From contig JACKIE010000004.1 in the NCBI GenBank assembly GCA_020638635.1, positions 124,001 through 188,000 of the forward strand: 64,000 nt of DNA. The letters are read 5' to 3'. This DNA is from Planctomycetota bacterium. GTDB lineage: Bacteria; Planctomycetota; UBA8742; UBA2392. Below, piece after piece: positions 15,773 through 24,546 of the stretch (its first letter is position 1; the number at the start of each line of letters is the position of its first letter). Position numbers and translations under genes: made by a program. The notes under the pieces are model-generated. The model saw only the letters and a program-made list of their open reading frames with translations. It made no database searches and was not told the DNA's origin.

Positions 15773-16324
15773 GTGGTGGAACTGGAAACGGAGCAGCAGA
15801 CGGATGACGCGCTGGTCGCACGGTTCCGCCGTGGCGACCGTGACGCATTTGCCAAGTTGTACCAGCGTCATCGCCACGGCCTTTATGGCTATGCGCTGAG
15901 TTTTTACGGGCAGGAGGCGCCGGCCGCCGACGCGGTCCAGGCGTTGTGGCTGGACTTCCTGGCCGACGTGGACAGCCTGGCCGGGGTGGCCAACGTGCGG
16001 GCGTACCTGTATCGAAGCCTGCGCAACCGTGTGCTGGACGAATTCCGCAGCCGGAAGCGCGAGGCAAACGCGCTGGCCCAGAATCCTCCGGTTACTCTGG
16101 TCAGGCCCCGCGACACGGTGACGTCGCGGGAAGACGCGGAAAAGCTGAACGAGGCGCTGATGCGCCTGCCAGAAGAGCAGCGGGAAGTGGTTTTATTGCG
16201 GATTTACGGCGAGATGAAATTTGCGGACATTGCCGACGTTCTGCAGGCCAGCACCAAGACGGTGGAAAGCCGCCACAGGCTTGCACTTGAGAAGCTGCGC
16301 GAGTGGCTGCAACCAAACCCATGA
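15773..16324 (+). CDS. ECF-family RNA polymerase sigma factor
   Basis: This 183-residue sigma factor has region 2 (ALVARFRRGDRDAFAKLYQRH, then FLADVDSLAGVANVRAYLY RSLRN) and region 4 (LPEEQREVVLLRIYGEMKF, ADIADVLQASTKTVESRHR). It should direct RNA polymerase to a specific promoter set. The start is GTG at 15773 (GTGGTGGAA). The TGA stop overlaps the ATG of the next gene (ATGA at 16321-16324), so the sigma factor is translationally coupled to a zinc-ribbon membrane protease-like protein. Such coupling usually marks a sigma factor and its regulator; no classical anti-sigma (zinc-binding HxxxCxxC) sequence is visible in the partner. Confidence 0.92.
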   Translation: MVELETEQQTDDALVARFRRGDRDAFAKLYQRHRHGLYGYALSFYGQEAPAADAVQALWLDFLADVDSLAGVANVRAYLYRSLRNRVLDEFRSRKREANALAQNPPVTLVRPRDTVTSREDAEKLNEALMRLPEEQREVVLLRIYGEMKFADIADVLQASTKTVESRHRLALEKLREWLQPNP

Positions 16325-18984
16325 ACAACACCGACCCCATCGGAAATCGATTCCGCGGCCCCACGCCGCCGCCAGTGGTAGATCGCGAGGTCATGCGGGC
16401 GGCAACGGACCGGGCGGCCACTCTCGGCGTTCCGGGCGGGCCGCGCCTTTCAGCGCGGGGCGAAAAGTCATACAGTATTGACCCGAAAAAGAAGCAAGAA
16501 AGCACGGAGCAGACCGCGATGTCAGATGACAACATCGTATTTCCATGTCCCGCCTGCGGCACCAAGTACAGCGTGTCGCCGCACCACGCGGGCAAGAAAA
16601 CCACCTGCAAGAAGTGCGGCGCGGCTGTGACCGTGCCCACCCCCCAGGTGGCCAACCCCACCATCGTGGGAGGCACCCGAACCATCCGCCGCGCGGACAT
16701 CGACAGCACCGCTTCCACCCGCGAAGAGCAGGTGGCCGCGGGCCCCGGCACCGAGGTTGACATGACGGGCGGCGCCAGCGTTTTGCGCAAGGACGAAACC
16801 GTGATCGGGGCGCCGGCACCCGCGCCCGCGACGCGCGGCCACACCCGTCGCCCGGCCCCGGGCGGCGCCAGGCCGGCTCCCGCGCCGGGAAGGTCGATGC
16901 CCTACGGCGCCCCGGGCGGCCCGGCAAAGAAGAACAACATGCCGATGATCCTCGGCATCGTGGGCGGCGTGGTCGGGCTGATCCTGCTGATCGTGATCGT
17001 GATCGCCGCGACGGGCGGCGGTTCAGGCGACGGAGGCGGGCAGGTCGCCGACGGGAACAGTGGCGGCAGCGGCGGACAGAAGACGGATCCCGACGCTCTA
17101 CTGCTCGCCGAGATGAAGAAGCAGTACAACAACTATGACGGGTTGACCCTGGACCAGGTCAAGTACTACTACCTCGAGTGCGGCAAACGCAAGGACAACG
17201 GCGAATTCAACGCAATGCGCGAGTCCTGGGCCAACGCCCTTTACCGCAAGGCCGATGGCAGCGCCGGCGCCGACGAATTGGCGGACATCGCCCTGATGCT
17301 CGACGACGACAAGCATCCCAACGGGCGAACCCTGCTTGAGAAGGCCTGCACCGCCATCAAGAACTCCGGCAAAGCCACCCGCGAGCAGACCGAAACTCGC
17401 CCCGACGGCACCACCAAGAAGACCCAGGTGGTGAACAAGAAGTTCAAGGACATCATCGAGCGCCTGGGCTGGAAGCCCTACACCCGCCCGCCCGAGCTCG
17501 CAGAGGCCGAACTGCTGGAATGCGAGGGCTTCCCCGACTACAACAACGCCTATCTCGACATCGACCAGGTCTACCGCGACGTCGGTTTGTATCCGCCTGA
17601 CCTGATCGCCGAGCTGTCCCGCCTGCAGGAAGTGCCCCTCGAAGCGCTGCGCGTACTCAAGGAACAGGACAAGGACGGATTCGCCATCAAGTCGCGCAAG
17701 GCCTGGATCCGCTTCAAGCTGGCGCAGGACAGCAAGGCCAAGGTGGACCGCGTCAAGGGCAAGCGCTCGTTCAGCCCCAAGGCCATGGGCCGCGACAGCG
17801 AAGACTTCGCCGATGTCTGGACCTACACCTACGGGCCATCCTTCATGGTGTACGTCGAAAAGCCCATCGGACAGGACAAGCTGGACCCGGTCTTCATCGA
17901 GACGCTGGAAAGCAAGAAGGCCCTGCTTGCCCACCTGTACGACTGGTTCCGAGTGAACCTGATCGACAAGTACAACCTGCAGCGCCAGAAGCCCAAGGAC
18001 AACGCCGCCATCGCCCAGAAAGAAGGCTGGCCGATGGAAATCGTGGTGCTGAAAGACCGCGCCACCTTCGAGAAGTACTGCGAGGACTCCATGGGCCAGC
18101 CCATGCCGGGCGCTCGCGCATTCTATTCGCCGATCGACGAGCAGGTGATGACCTATGACGACCGCTCCGACTCAAGCCCCGACACCCAGTGGTTCAACGA
18201 ATCCGTGCTGATCCACGAGACCTTCCACATGCTGTCGGACTACTTCGCGTCCAACCCAAAGTTCACCGAGGCGGACCTGCAACAAAGCCCGCGCTACACC
18301 AGCATCCTGGTGCAGGAAGGCCTGACCGACTCCGTGTCCGGCTTCAAACGCGAGGGCGACGGCGCGAACGCGACCTACGAATTCTTTGAACTGAACCACC
18401 TGCGTCTGCAGGAGTTCCAGGCCGTTTACAAAATCCTGGGCAACGAACCGCTCTACCGCATCCGCGACACCATCGAGTGCCGCCACTACGGCCAGGTGCG
18501 TGCCAAGGCCCAGGAACGCTGGCTGGACCGCAAGTGGAAGGTTCACCCCATGTGGATCAACCAGATTTCCATGAGCATCTATTACGCCTCCGCCTGCCAG
18601 ACCAGTTACTTCTTCCAGTTCTACAAGGAGGGCGGAAAGTACCCCTACCGCGACAAGTGGTGGGACTTCGTCGGAATGGACTACAAGGGCGAAATCGACC
18701 TCAACAGCTACGACGACAACAGCGGTATCGCCAAGTTCAAGGAAGTCTTCGGCATCAAGTCCGACAAGGACTGGGACGACATGGAAAAGAAGTGGCTCGA
18801 GTACACCATGGACCTCAGCCCCGAGAACGTCGGCAAGGGCGCCGCGGACCTCAAGGAAGACGAGGCCAAGAAGGACGAGTCCGTACGGCCCGGCCTGCCG
18901 CCCCTGCCCGGATACGAAAAAGACCACAGCCGCATGCCCGGCCTGCCCGGGCGCGAGGAAAAACGCCGGGCACCGGTCCGCTAG
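16321..18984 (+). CDS. Zinc-ribbon / single TM / gluzincin-like (HExxH) membrane protein
   Basis: The protein has 887 residues. Residues 1-66 are a linker. A CxxC-CxxC zinc ribbon follows (CPAC Cys76/79, CKKC Cys96/99), then a Pro/Ala-rich stretch (about 100-204) and a membrane helix at 208-230, then a 650-residue extracytoplasmic part. That part holds HETFH (His632-Glu633-His636) and, 30 residues on, EGLTD (Glu666), the spacing of a gluzincin zinc protease. DUF1570-like proteins show this pattern. The ATGA overlap with the ECF sigma gene suggests co-regulation. The start at 16321 is chosen for this overlap; an ATG at 16519 (MSDDNIVFPC) would begin just before the zinc ribbon and is a real alternative. 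Substrate unknown. Confidence 0.85.
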   Translation: MNNTDPIGNRFRGPTPPPVVDREVMRAATDRAATLGVPGGPRLSARGEKSYSIDPKKKQESTEQTAMSDDNIVFPCPACGTKYSVSPHHAGKKTTCKKCGAAVTVPTPQVANPTIVGGTRTIRRADIDSTASTREEQVAAGPGTEVDMTGGASVLRKDETVIGAPAPAPATRGHTRRPAPGGARPAPAPGRSMPYGAPGGPAKKNNMPMILGIVGGVVGLILLIVIVIAATGGGSGDGGGQVADGNSGGSGGQKTDPDALLLAEMKKQYNNYDGLTLDQVKYYYLECGKRKDNGEFNAMRESWANALYRKADGSAGADELADIALMLDDDKHPNGRTLLEKACTAIKNSGKATREQTETRPDGTTKKTQVVNKKFKDIIERLGWKPYTRPPELAEAELLECEGFPDYNNAYLDIDQVYRDVGLYPPDLIAELSRLQEVPLEALRVLKEQDKDGFAIKSRKAWIRFKLAQDSKAKVDRVKGKRSFSPKAMGRDSEDFADVWTYTYGPSFMVYVEKPIGQDKLDPVFIETLESKKALLAHLYDWFRVNLIDKYNLQRQKPKDNAAIAQKEGWPMEIVVLKDRATFEKYCEDSMGQPMPGARAFYSPIDEQVMTYDDRSDSSPDTQWFNESVLIHETFHMLSDYFASNPKFTEADLQQSPRYTSILVQEGLTDSVSGFKREGDGANATYEFFELNHLRLQEFQAVYKILGNEPLYRIRDTIECRHYGQVRAKAQERWLDRKWKVHPMWINQISMSIYYASACQTSYFFQFYKEGGKYPYRDKWWDFVGMDYKGEIDLNSYDDNSGIAKFKEVFGIKSDKDWDDMEKKWLEYTMDLSPENVGKGAADLKEDEAKKDESVRPGLPPLPGYEKDHSRMPGLPGREEKRRAPVR

Positions 18985-19012
18985 CGCAAGACATCCGTTA
19001 GAAGCAACAGGT

Positions 19013-19032
19013 GGGAGGCCCCGGGGCCTCCC
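19013..19032 (+). terminator. Perfect 20-bp palindrome between the protease paralogues
   Basis: GGGAGGCCCC followed directly by GGGGCCTCCC gives a perfect 10-bp palindrome, 28 bases after the stop of the HExxH gene and 22 bases before its paralogue's ATG. There is no T-run, so it may attenuate transcription or stabilise mRNA ends rather than terminate. Confidence 0.4.
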
Positions 19033-19054
19033 GCCGTCTTGAAAGGGGTCTGCC

Positions 19055-20956
19055 ATGAAGCTGCGAGCCGCTCTGCTGGCCTTTGTGATCTCTTGCGCCC
19101 TGCTGTGCGCCATGTCCGCGGGCTTTGCCCAGGACGACAAGAAGGTCGAATCCGAGAAGAAGGCACTCACGGCCGATGAGCTTGCCAGGCTCCTGGCCGA
19201 GCATCGCAAACAGCTCAACAACGTTGACGCGCTCACCCTGGACGAGGCGACGGCGCTCTACAAGCAGGCCGGCGAGAACAAGGAAGCCGACGGCTTCAAG
19301 GAGATCCGCGACAGCTGGGCCAAGCACCTGGCAGGCAAGGCCGAAAACGGCAACGCCGACCAGCTCGCCGACTCGGCCCTGCTGCTTGACGACGACGGCT
19401 ACACCGAACTCGCCAAGCCCCTTCTGCGCCAGGCCTGGAAGGCCCTGAAGAACGCCGGCAAGGCCACCCGCGAGGTGATCGAAACCCGCCCGAACGGCAC
19501 CGTCAAGAAGTCCATCGTGGCTAACCAGAAGTTCACGGACATCGTCGAGCGCCTCGGCTGGAAGCCCTACAGGCGCCCGGCCGACATGGACGCCTGCGAC
19601 CTGCTCGAGGTCGAGGGTGCCGCTGAGTATCGCGACGCATACCTGGCCGTCGATCAGACCTGGCACGATGTCGGCCTGTACCCTCCCGAGTTGGTCGAGC
19701 AACTTACGGCCCTGGAGAAGCCGGCGCAGCAGGCCCTGAAACTGCTGCGCGAACAGGACGCGAAAGACGGCTTCGCCGTCAAGGCGCGCCAGGCATGGAT
19801 CCGCTTCACGCTGGCGCAGAATACGCGCGCCAAGGTTGACCGCCGCAAGGGCAAGCGCAGCTTCAGCCCCAAGGCCATGGGCCGCGAGAACGAGGCGTTT
19901 GAAGACGTCTGGACCTACCGCTACAGCAAGCCGTTCGTGATCTATGTCGAGAAGCCGGTCGGAGGCGAACCCGAAGCAACGCACCTGAAGCAACTCGACG
20001 AAAACCTGAAAACCCTGGCCGAGCTCTACGCCTGGTTCGATGAACAGTTCATCCAGCCCATGGAGCTGAAGCGCCAGAAACCCCAACACAATGCGGAACT
20101 GGCCGATAATGAGGGCTGGGCCCTGGAAGTGGTCTGCTTCAAGGACCTGATCACCTACCGCAGCTACCTTGAAGACGCTACCGGCGTCCTGGCGCCGATC
20201 GCCCGCAACTTCTACTCGCCGATCGAGGAGCGCCTGGTCACCCTGTATGACCCCGAGGGGCCGGAGACCAACCGCGGCTGGTTCGACACCTCGACCATGC
20301 TGCGCGAGGCCTTCCTGCTGCTGGCCGACCACTATGCCGCCAACCCCCAGTTCAGCGAGGACGACTTGATGTCACGCCCCCGCTTTTCCAGCCTGATGCT
20401 GCGGGATGGCCTGGCGGACTGCGTTGCCGGTTTTGAGCGCGGAGAAAAGGGCACGGCGTTCAATCGCCTTAATCACGTCCGGCTCGCGGAGTTCCAGAAC
20501 GCGCATGAACTGCTCGGCAAAACCTGCCTGTTCCGCCTGCGCGACCTGCCCGTCATCCGGCACTACGGCCAATGCCAGCGTACGGCCATCGAGCGCGCCC
20601 AGGCCGAAGGCATCAAAGTCCACCCGATGTGGATCCAGCGGGTGGCAGTGCCGATCCACAACGCCACGGCCTGCCAGGCGGTGTACTTCCTGGAGCACTT
20701 CAAGCGCGATGGCGAGTACGTCTACCGCGAAAAGTGGCGCGCCTTCCTGAAGGACGAGTTCACCGGCAAGCACCAGCTGAAGGCCTATGACGATGACGCC
20801 GCCGCGAAGGCCCTCCAGGAGGCCCTTGGCGTCAAGGACGACGCGGGTTGGGACGCCATCGAGAAAGCGTTCCTCGAGTTCACCCTGGCCCTGAAGCCCG
20901 AGGACGTGGGCGAAGGCGCCGCCGACCTGGGCAAGGACCAGGCCAGCGACGACTGA
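19055..20956 (+). CDS. Secreted pseudo-protease paralogue of the upstream HExxH protein
   Basis: This 633-residue protein has a signal peptide (residues 1-27, ending SAGFAQD) in place of the zinc ribbon and TM anchor. The rest aligns along its whole length with residues 260-860 of the upstream product, for example IVERLGWKPYRRP, DVGLYPPELVEQL, KGKRSFSPKAMGRENE and KVHPMWIQRV. At the metal site HETFH has become REAFL (Arg417-Glu418..Leu421) and the EGLTD Glu is Asp in RDGLADC, so zinc binding should be lost. It probably acts as a soluble binding partner, decoy or substrate receptor. AAAGGGG precedes the ATG. The pair arose by duplication. Confidence 0.85.
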   Translation: MKLRAALLAFVISCALLCAMSAGFAQDDKKVESEKKALTADELARLLAEHRKQLNNVDALTLDEATALYKQAGENKEADGFKEIRDSWAKHLAGKAENGNADQLADSALLLDDDGYTELAKPLLRQAWKALKNAGKATREVIETRPNGTVKKSIVANQKFTDIVERLGWKPYRRPADMDACDLLEVEGAAEYRDAYLAVDQTWHDVGLYPPELVEQLTALEKPAQQALKLLREQDAKDGFAVKARQAWIRFTLAQNTRAKVDRRKGKRSFSPKAMGRENEAFEDVWTYRYSKPFVIYVEKPVGGEPEATHLKQLDENLKTLAELYAWFDEQFIQPMELKRQKPQHNAELADNEGWALEVVCFKDLITYRSYLEDATGVLAPIARNFYSPIEERLVTLYDPEGPETNRGWFDTSTMLREAFLLLADHYAANPQFSEDDLMSRPRFSSLMLRDGLADCVAGFERGEKGTAFNRLNHVRLAEFQNAHELLGKTCLFRLRDLPVIRHYGQCQRTAIERAQAEGIKVHPMWIQRVAVPIHNATACQAVYFLEHFKRDGEYVYREKWRAFLKDEFTGKHQLKAYDDDAAAKALQEALGVKDDAGWDAIEKAFLEFTLALKPEDVGEGAADLGKDQASDD

Positions 20957-20982
20957 GCCCCTTAGCGGGCGCTAACAGGGGC
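20957..20982 (+). terminator. Hairpin after the pseudo-protease gene
   Basis: The stem GCCCCTTAGC / GCTAA-CA-GGGGC has a two-base bulge and a 4-base loop, one base after the stop codon. There is no clear T-run, so it is a weak terminator or a REP-like hairpin (it has a TTAGC core). Confidence 0.4.
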
Positions 20983-21096
20983 GGGAATTGCAGACCGATC
21001 TGGTCTATAACTTCCGTCGGTCCCGTTTTATAAAGTAGGGTTTATGGCCGATTTACGCGCCTGTTCGGGCGCGCAGTGGGGTTTTGCATCCGCACT

Positions 21097-24000
21097 ATGA
21101 AACAGGCGACACAGATAAAAACCAAGATCCGCTTCGTGACCGCCGCGTCCCTGTTCGACGGCCACGACGTCTCCATCAACATCATGCGCCGCCTGCTGCA
21201 GGCCCACGGCGCCGAAGTCGTGCACCTGGGCCACAACCGCAGCGTGGAAGAAATCGTCAACGCCGCCATCGAAGAAGACGCCCAGGGCATCGCCGTCAGC
21301 AGCTACCAGGGCGGCCACATGGAATTCTTCAAGTACATGTACGACCTGCTGCGCGAAAAGGGTGCATCCCACATCAAGATCTTCGGCGGCGGCGGCGGCG
21401 TGATCGTGCCCGAGGAAATCCGCGAGCTGCACGAGTACGGCATCAACCGCATCTTCAGCCCCCACGACGGCCGTGAGCTCGGCCTCGACGGCATGATCAA
21501 GCTGATGATGGCAGAGTGCGACTTCAGCACCCTGCACACCCTCAACGGCGAGCTCAGCCACTTCGACACCGGCCACAAGGGCTCGGTGGCAAAGCTGATC
21601 ACGCTGGCCGAGCTCAATGAAGAAGCTCCCGTCGAGCAGGCAGGCACTCTGGCCAAGGCCGTGAAGGCCCGCAAGGAAGCGCGCAAGACGCTGGCCCCGG
21701 TGGTAGGCATCACCGGCACAGGCGGCGCGGGCAAATCCAGCCTGACCGACGAGTTGCTGCGCCGCTACCTGCTTGATTTTGAAGACCAGCACGTGGCGGT
21801 GCTCAGCATCGACCCCACGCGCCGCCGCACCGGTGGCGCACTGCTGGGCGACCGCATCCGCATGAACTCGCTCAACAACCCGCGGGTCTACATGCGCAGC
21901 CTCGCAACCCGCGAGTCCCAAAGCGAAATCAGCGAAGCCCTCGATGAAGCCATCGACATCTGCCAGGCCGCCGGCTACGACCTCATACTCGTGGAGACCA
22001 GCGGCATCGGCCAGGGCGACGACGCCATCACGCGCTTCGCCAACCTCAGCCTGTACGTGATGACCGCCGAGTTCGGCGCGCCCACCCAGCTCGAGAAAAT
22101 CGAGATGCTCGACTTCGCCGACCTGGTGGTGCTCAACAAGTTCGAGCGCCGCGGCAGCAAGGACGCCCTGCGCGACATCCGCAAGCAGGTCTGGCGCAAC
22201 AAGGGCGCACCGCGCAACGACGCGCCCGAAACCATGCCGGTCTTCCCGACCATCGCCGCGCAGTTCAATGACCTGGGCGTGAACGCGCTTTACATCGAAC
22301 TGCTCAAGCGCCTGTCCGGCATCTCCAGCCGCAAGCTGGAAACCCGCTACTTCACCCAGGTCTGCGGCGCCGACGGCCCCGAGCAGAAAACTGTGGTGCC
22401 CGGCAAGCGCATCCGCTACCTGTCCGAGGTCTCCGAAAGCGTGCGTGGCTACCACAAGTGGGCCGAGCAGCAGCGCGCCATCGCGACTAAACTCGGCGCC
22501 ACCTACAGCGTGCTGCAGGACCTCGGCGACAAGCCGGCCGCGCCGCTCACGCACCTGGAAGAAAAGCACGACGACGCCGCGATCCTCAAGCTGCGCAAGC
22601 GCTGCAACCAGCTGCTGAGCGAGCTCGACGGCGCCTGCCTCAACGAGTTGCGCGCCTGGCCCGAACTGCAGAAGTCCTACACCGCCGCCGAAAACGTCTA
22701 CCAGGTCAGAGGCCGTGAAATCCACGTCGCCAACTACACCCGCACGCTCAGCGGCACCGAGCTGCCGAAGGTGGCCCTGCCCAAGTTCCATGACTGGGGC
22801 GATGTGCTGGTCTGGCTGCTGGAGGAAAACGTGCCGGGCCGCTTCCCCTTCACGGCCGGCGTGTACCCCTACAAGCGCAGCGGCGAAGACCCCACCCGCA
22901 TGTTCGCGGGCGAAGGCCCCGCCGAGCGCACCAACCGGCGCTTTCACCTGGTGAGCGAGGGCCAGCCGGCCGCGCGGCTAAGCACAGCCTTTGACAGCGT
23001 GACCCTGTACGGCGAAGACCCGCACGAGCGCCCGGACATCTACGGCAAGGTGGGCGAATCGGGCGTGGCGATCTTCACGGTCGAGGAAATGGAGCTGCTG
23101 TACGCGGGCTTTGACCTGTGCGCGCCGACCACCAGCGTCAGCATGACGATCAACGGCCCGGCGCCGATCATCCTGGCGTTCTTCTTCAACGCCGCCACGC
23201 GCCAGCAGGCCCGCAAGTTCCTGATGGAGCAAGGCCGCCTCAAGCCCGCGCGCGGCCCGCAGCGGCTGTTCGTACCGATCCGCGATCCCAAGGTCGCGCC
23301 CAGCGAAATGTCCGACCCGCATGCGCTGCTGAATGCCGCATGGCAGGACCCGCGCTGCTTTGACGTGCCCTGGGAAGAAATCCGCAAGCTGCTGAGCGAG
23401 CCCGAGTTCGAGCGCATCGAGCGCGAGACCGTCAGCACCGTGCGCGGCACCGTGCAGGCCGACATCCTGAAGGAAGACCAGGCCCAGAACACCTGCATCT
23501 TCAGCATCGAATTCGCGCTCAAGATGATGGGCGACGTGCAGGCCTGGTTCATCGACCACAACGTGCGGAATTACTATTCCGTCAGCATCAGCGGCTATCA
23601 CATCGCCGAGGCCGGCGCCAACCCCATCACCCAGCTGGCCTTCACGCTGGCCAACGGTTTCACCTACGTCGAGGCCTACCGCGCCCGCGGCATGGACGTG
23701 AACGACTTCGCGCCCAACCTTTCGTTCTTCTTCTCCAACGGCGTGGACGCCGAGTACTCGGTGATCGGCCGCGTGGCCCGGCGTATCTGGGCCGTGGCGA
23801 TGAAGCGCCTGTACGGGGCGAACGACCGCTCGCAGATGTTGAAGTACCACATCCAGACGTCAGGCCGCAGCCTGCACGCCATGGAGATCCAATTCAACGA
23901 CATCCGCACCACGCTGCAGGCCCTGTACGCGATCTACGACAACTGCAACAGCCTGCACACCAACGCCTACGACGAGGCGATCACCACGCCGACGGACGAG

Positions 24001-24543
24001 TCGGTGCGCCGCGCGCTGGCCATCCAGCACATCATCAACAAGGAACTGGGGCTGGCCAAGAACGAGAACCCCATGCAGGGCAGCTTCATCATCGAGGAGC
24101 TGACCGACCTGGTGGAAGAGGCCGTGCTGCAGGAGTTCGACCGCCTGACCGAGCGCGGCGGCGTGATCGGCGCCATGGAGACCCAGTACCAGCGCGGCAA
24201 GATCCAGGAAGAGTCGATGGTCTATGAGCAGCTCAAGCACAGCGGCGAGCTGCCGATCATCGGCGTGAACACCTTCCTGAATCCGCACCCGGCCGAGCGC
24301 GAGCAGAAGATCGAGCTCGCGCGCGCCACCCAGGCCGAGAAAGAAAGCTGCATCACGCGCCTGGCCGACTTCCAGCAGCGCCACCAGCAGGGCGCGCCCA
24401 AGGCGCTCGAGCACCTGAAGCGAGTGGCGCTGGAGGGCGGCAACATCTTCCACGAGCTGATGCGCACCGTAAGGTTCTGCTCACTGGGCCAGATCAGCCA
24501 CGCCCTCTACGAAGTAGGCGGCCAATACCGCCGCAACATGTAA
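21097..24543 (+). CDS. icmF: Fused isobutyryl-CoA mutase (IcmF): B12 domain, G-protein chaperone, mutase
   Basis: This 1148-residue enzyme uses adenosylcobalamin to interconvert isobutyryl-CoA and n-butyryl-CoA, and some members also act on other branched acyl-CoAs. The cobalamin-binding domain is N-terminal, with FDGHDVSINIMRRLL (cobalamin His) and KIFGGGGGVIVPEE. The MeaI-type GTPase chaperone follows (Walker A GTGGAGKS at residues 207-214, Lys213, then DPTRRRTGGALLGDRIRM and VETSGIGQGD). The TIM-barrel mutase is C-terminal (FPFTAGVYPYKRSGEDPTRMFAGEG, YYSVSISGYHIAEAGAN). The domain order is exactly that of IcmF and not of methylmalonyl-CoA mutase. The frame also offers a GTG at 21076; the ATG at 21097 is chosen. 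It points to branched-chain or butyrate-type carbon metabolism. Confidence 0.95.
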   Translation: MKQATQIKTKIRFVTAASLFDGHDVSINIMRRLLQAHGAEVVHLGHNRSVEEIVNAAIEEDAQGIAVSSYQGGHMEFFKYMYDLLREKGASHIKIFGGGGGVIVPEEIRELHEYGINRIFSPHDGRELGLDGMIKLMMAECDFSTLHTLNGELSHFDTGHKGSVAKLITLAELNEEAPVEQAGTLAKAVKARKEARKTLAPVVGITGTGGAGKSSLTDELLRRYLLDFEDQHVAVLSIDPTRRRTGGALLGDRIRMNSLNNPRVYMRSLATRESQSEISEALDEAIDICQAAGYDLILVETSGIGQGDDAITRFANLSLYVMTAEFGAPTQLEKIEMLDFADLVVLNKFERRGSKDALRDIRKQVWRNKGAPRNDAPETMPVFPTIAAQFNDLGVNALYIELLKRLSGISSRKLETRYFTQVCGADGPEQKTVVPGKRIRYLSEVSESVRGYHKWAEQQRAIATKLGATYSVLQDLGDKPAAPLTHLEEKHDDAAILKLRKRCNQLLSELDGACLNELRAWPELQKSYTAAENVYQVRGREIHVANYTRTLSGTELPKVALPKFHDWGDVLVWLLEENVPGRFPFTAGVYPYKRSGEDPTRMFAGEGPAERTNRRFHLVSEGQPAARLSTAFDSVTLYGEDPHERPDIYGKVGESGVAIFTVEEMELLYAGFDLCAPTTSVSMTINGPAPIILAFFFNAATRQQARKFLMEQGRLKPARGPQRLFVPIRDPKVAPSEMSDPHALLNAAWQDPRCFDVPWEEIRKLLSEPEFERIERETVSTVRGTVQADILKEDQAQNTCIFSIEFALKMMGDVQAWFIDHNVRNYYSVSISGYHIAEAGANPITQLAFTLANGFTYVEAYRARGMDVNDFAPNLSFFFSNGVDAEYSVIGRVARRIWAVAMKRLYGANDRSQMLKYHIQTSGRSLHAMEIQFNDIRTTLQALYAIYDNCNSLHTNAYDEAITTPTDESVRRALAIQHIINKELGLAKNENPMQGSFIIEELTDLVEEAVLQEFDRLTERGGVIGAMETQYQRGKIQEESMVYEQLKHSGELPIIGVNTFLNPHPAEREQKIELARATQAEKESCITRLADFQQRHQQGAPKALEHLKRVALEGGNIFHELMRTVRFCSLGQISHALYEVGGQYRRNM

Positions 24544-24546
24544 GCG

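Noticed and set aside
21028..22947. 639-codon open frame antisense to icmF
   Set aside because: It mirrors the GC3-biased codons of icmF, has no motif or signal and is a shadow frame. Similar long antisense frames over the transglutaminase and aminopeptidase genes are rejected for the same reason.
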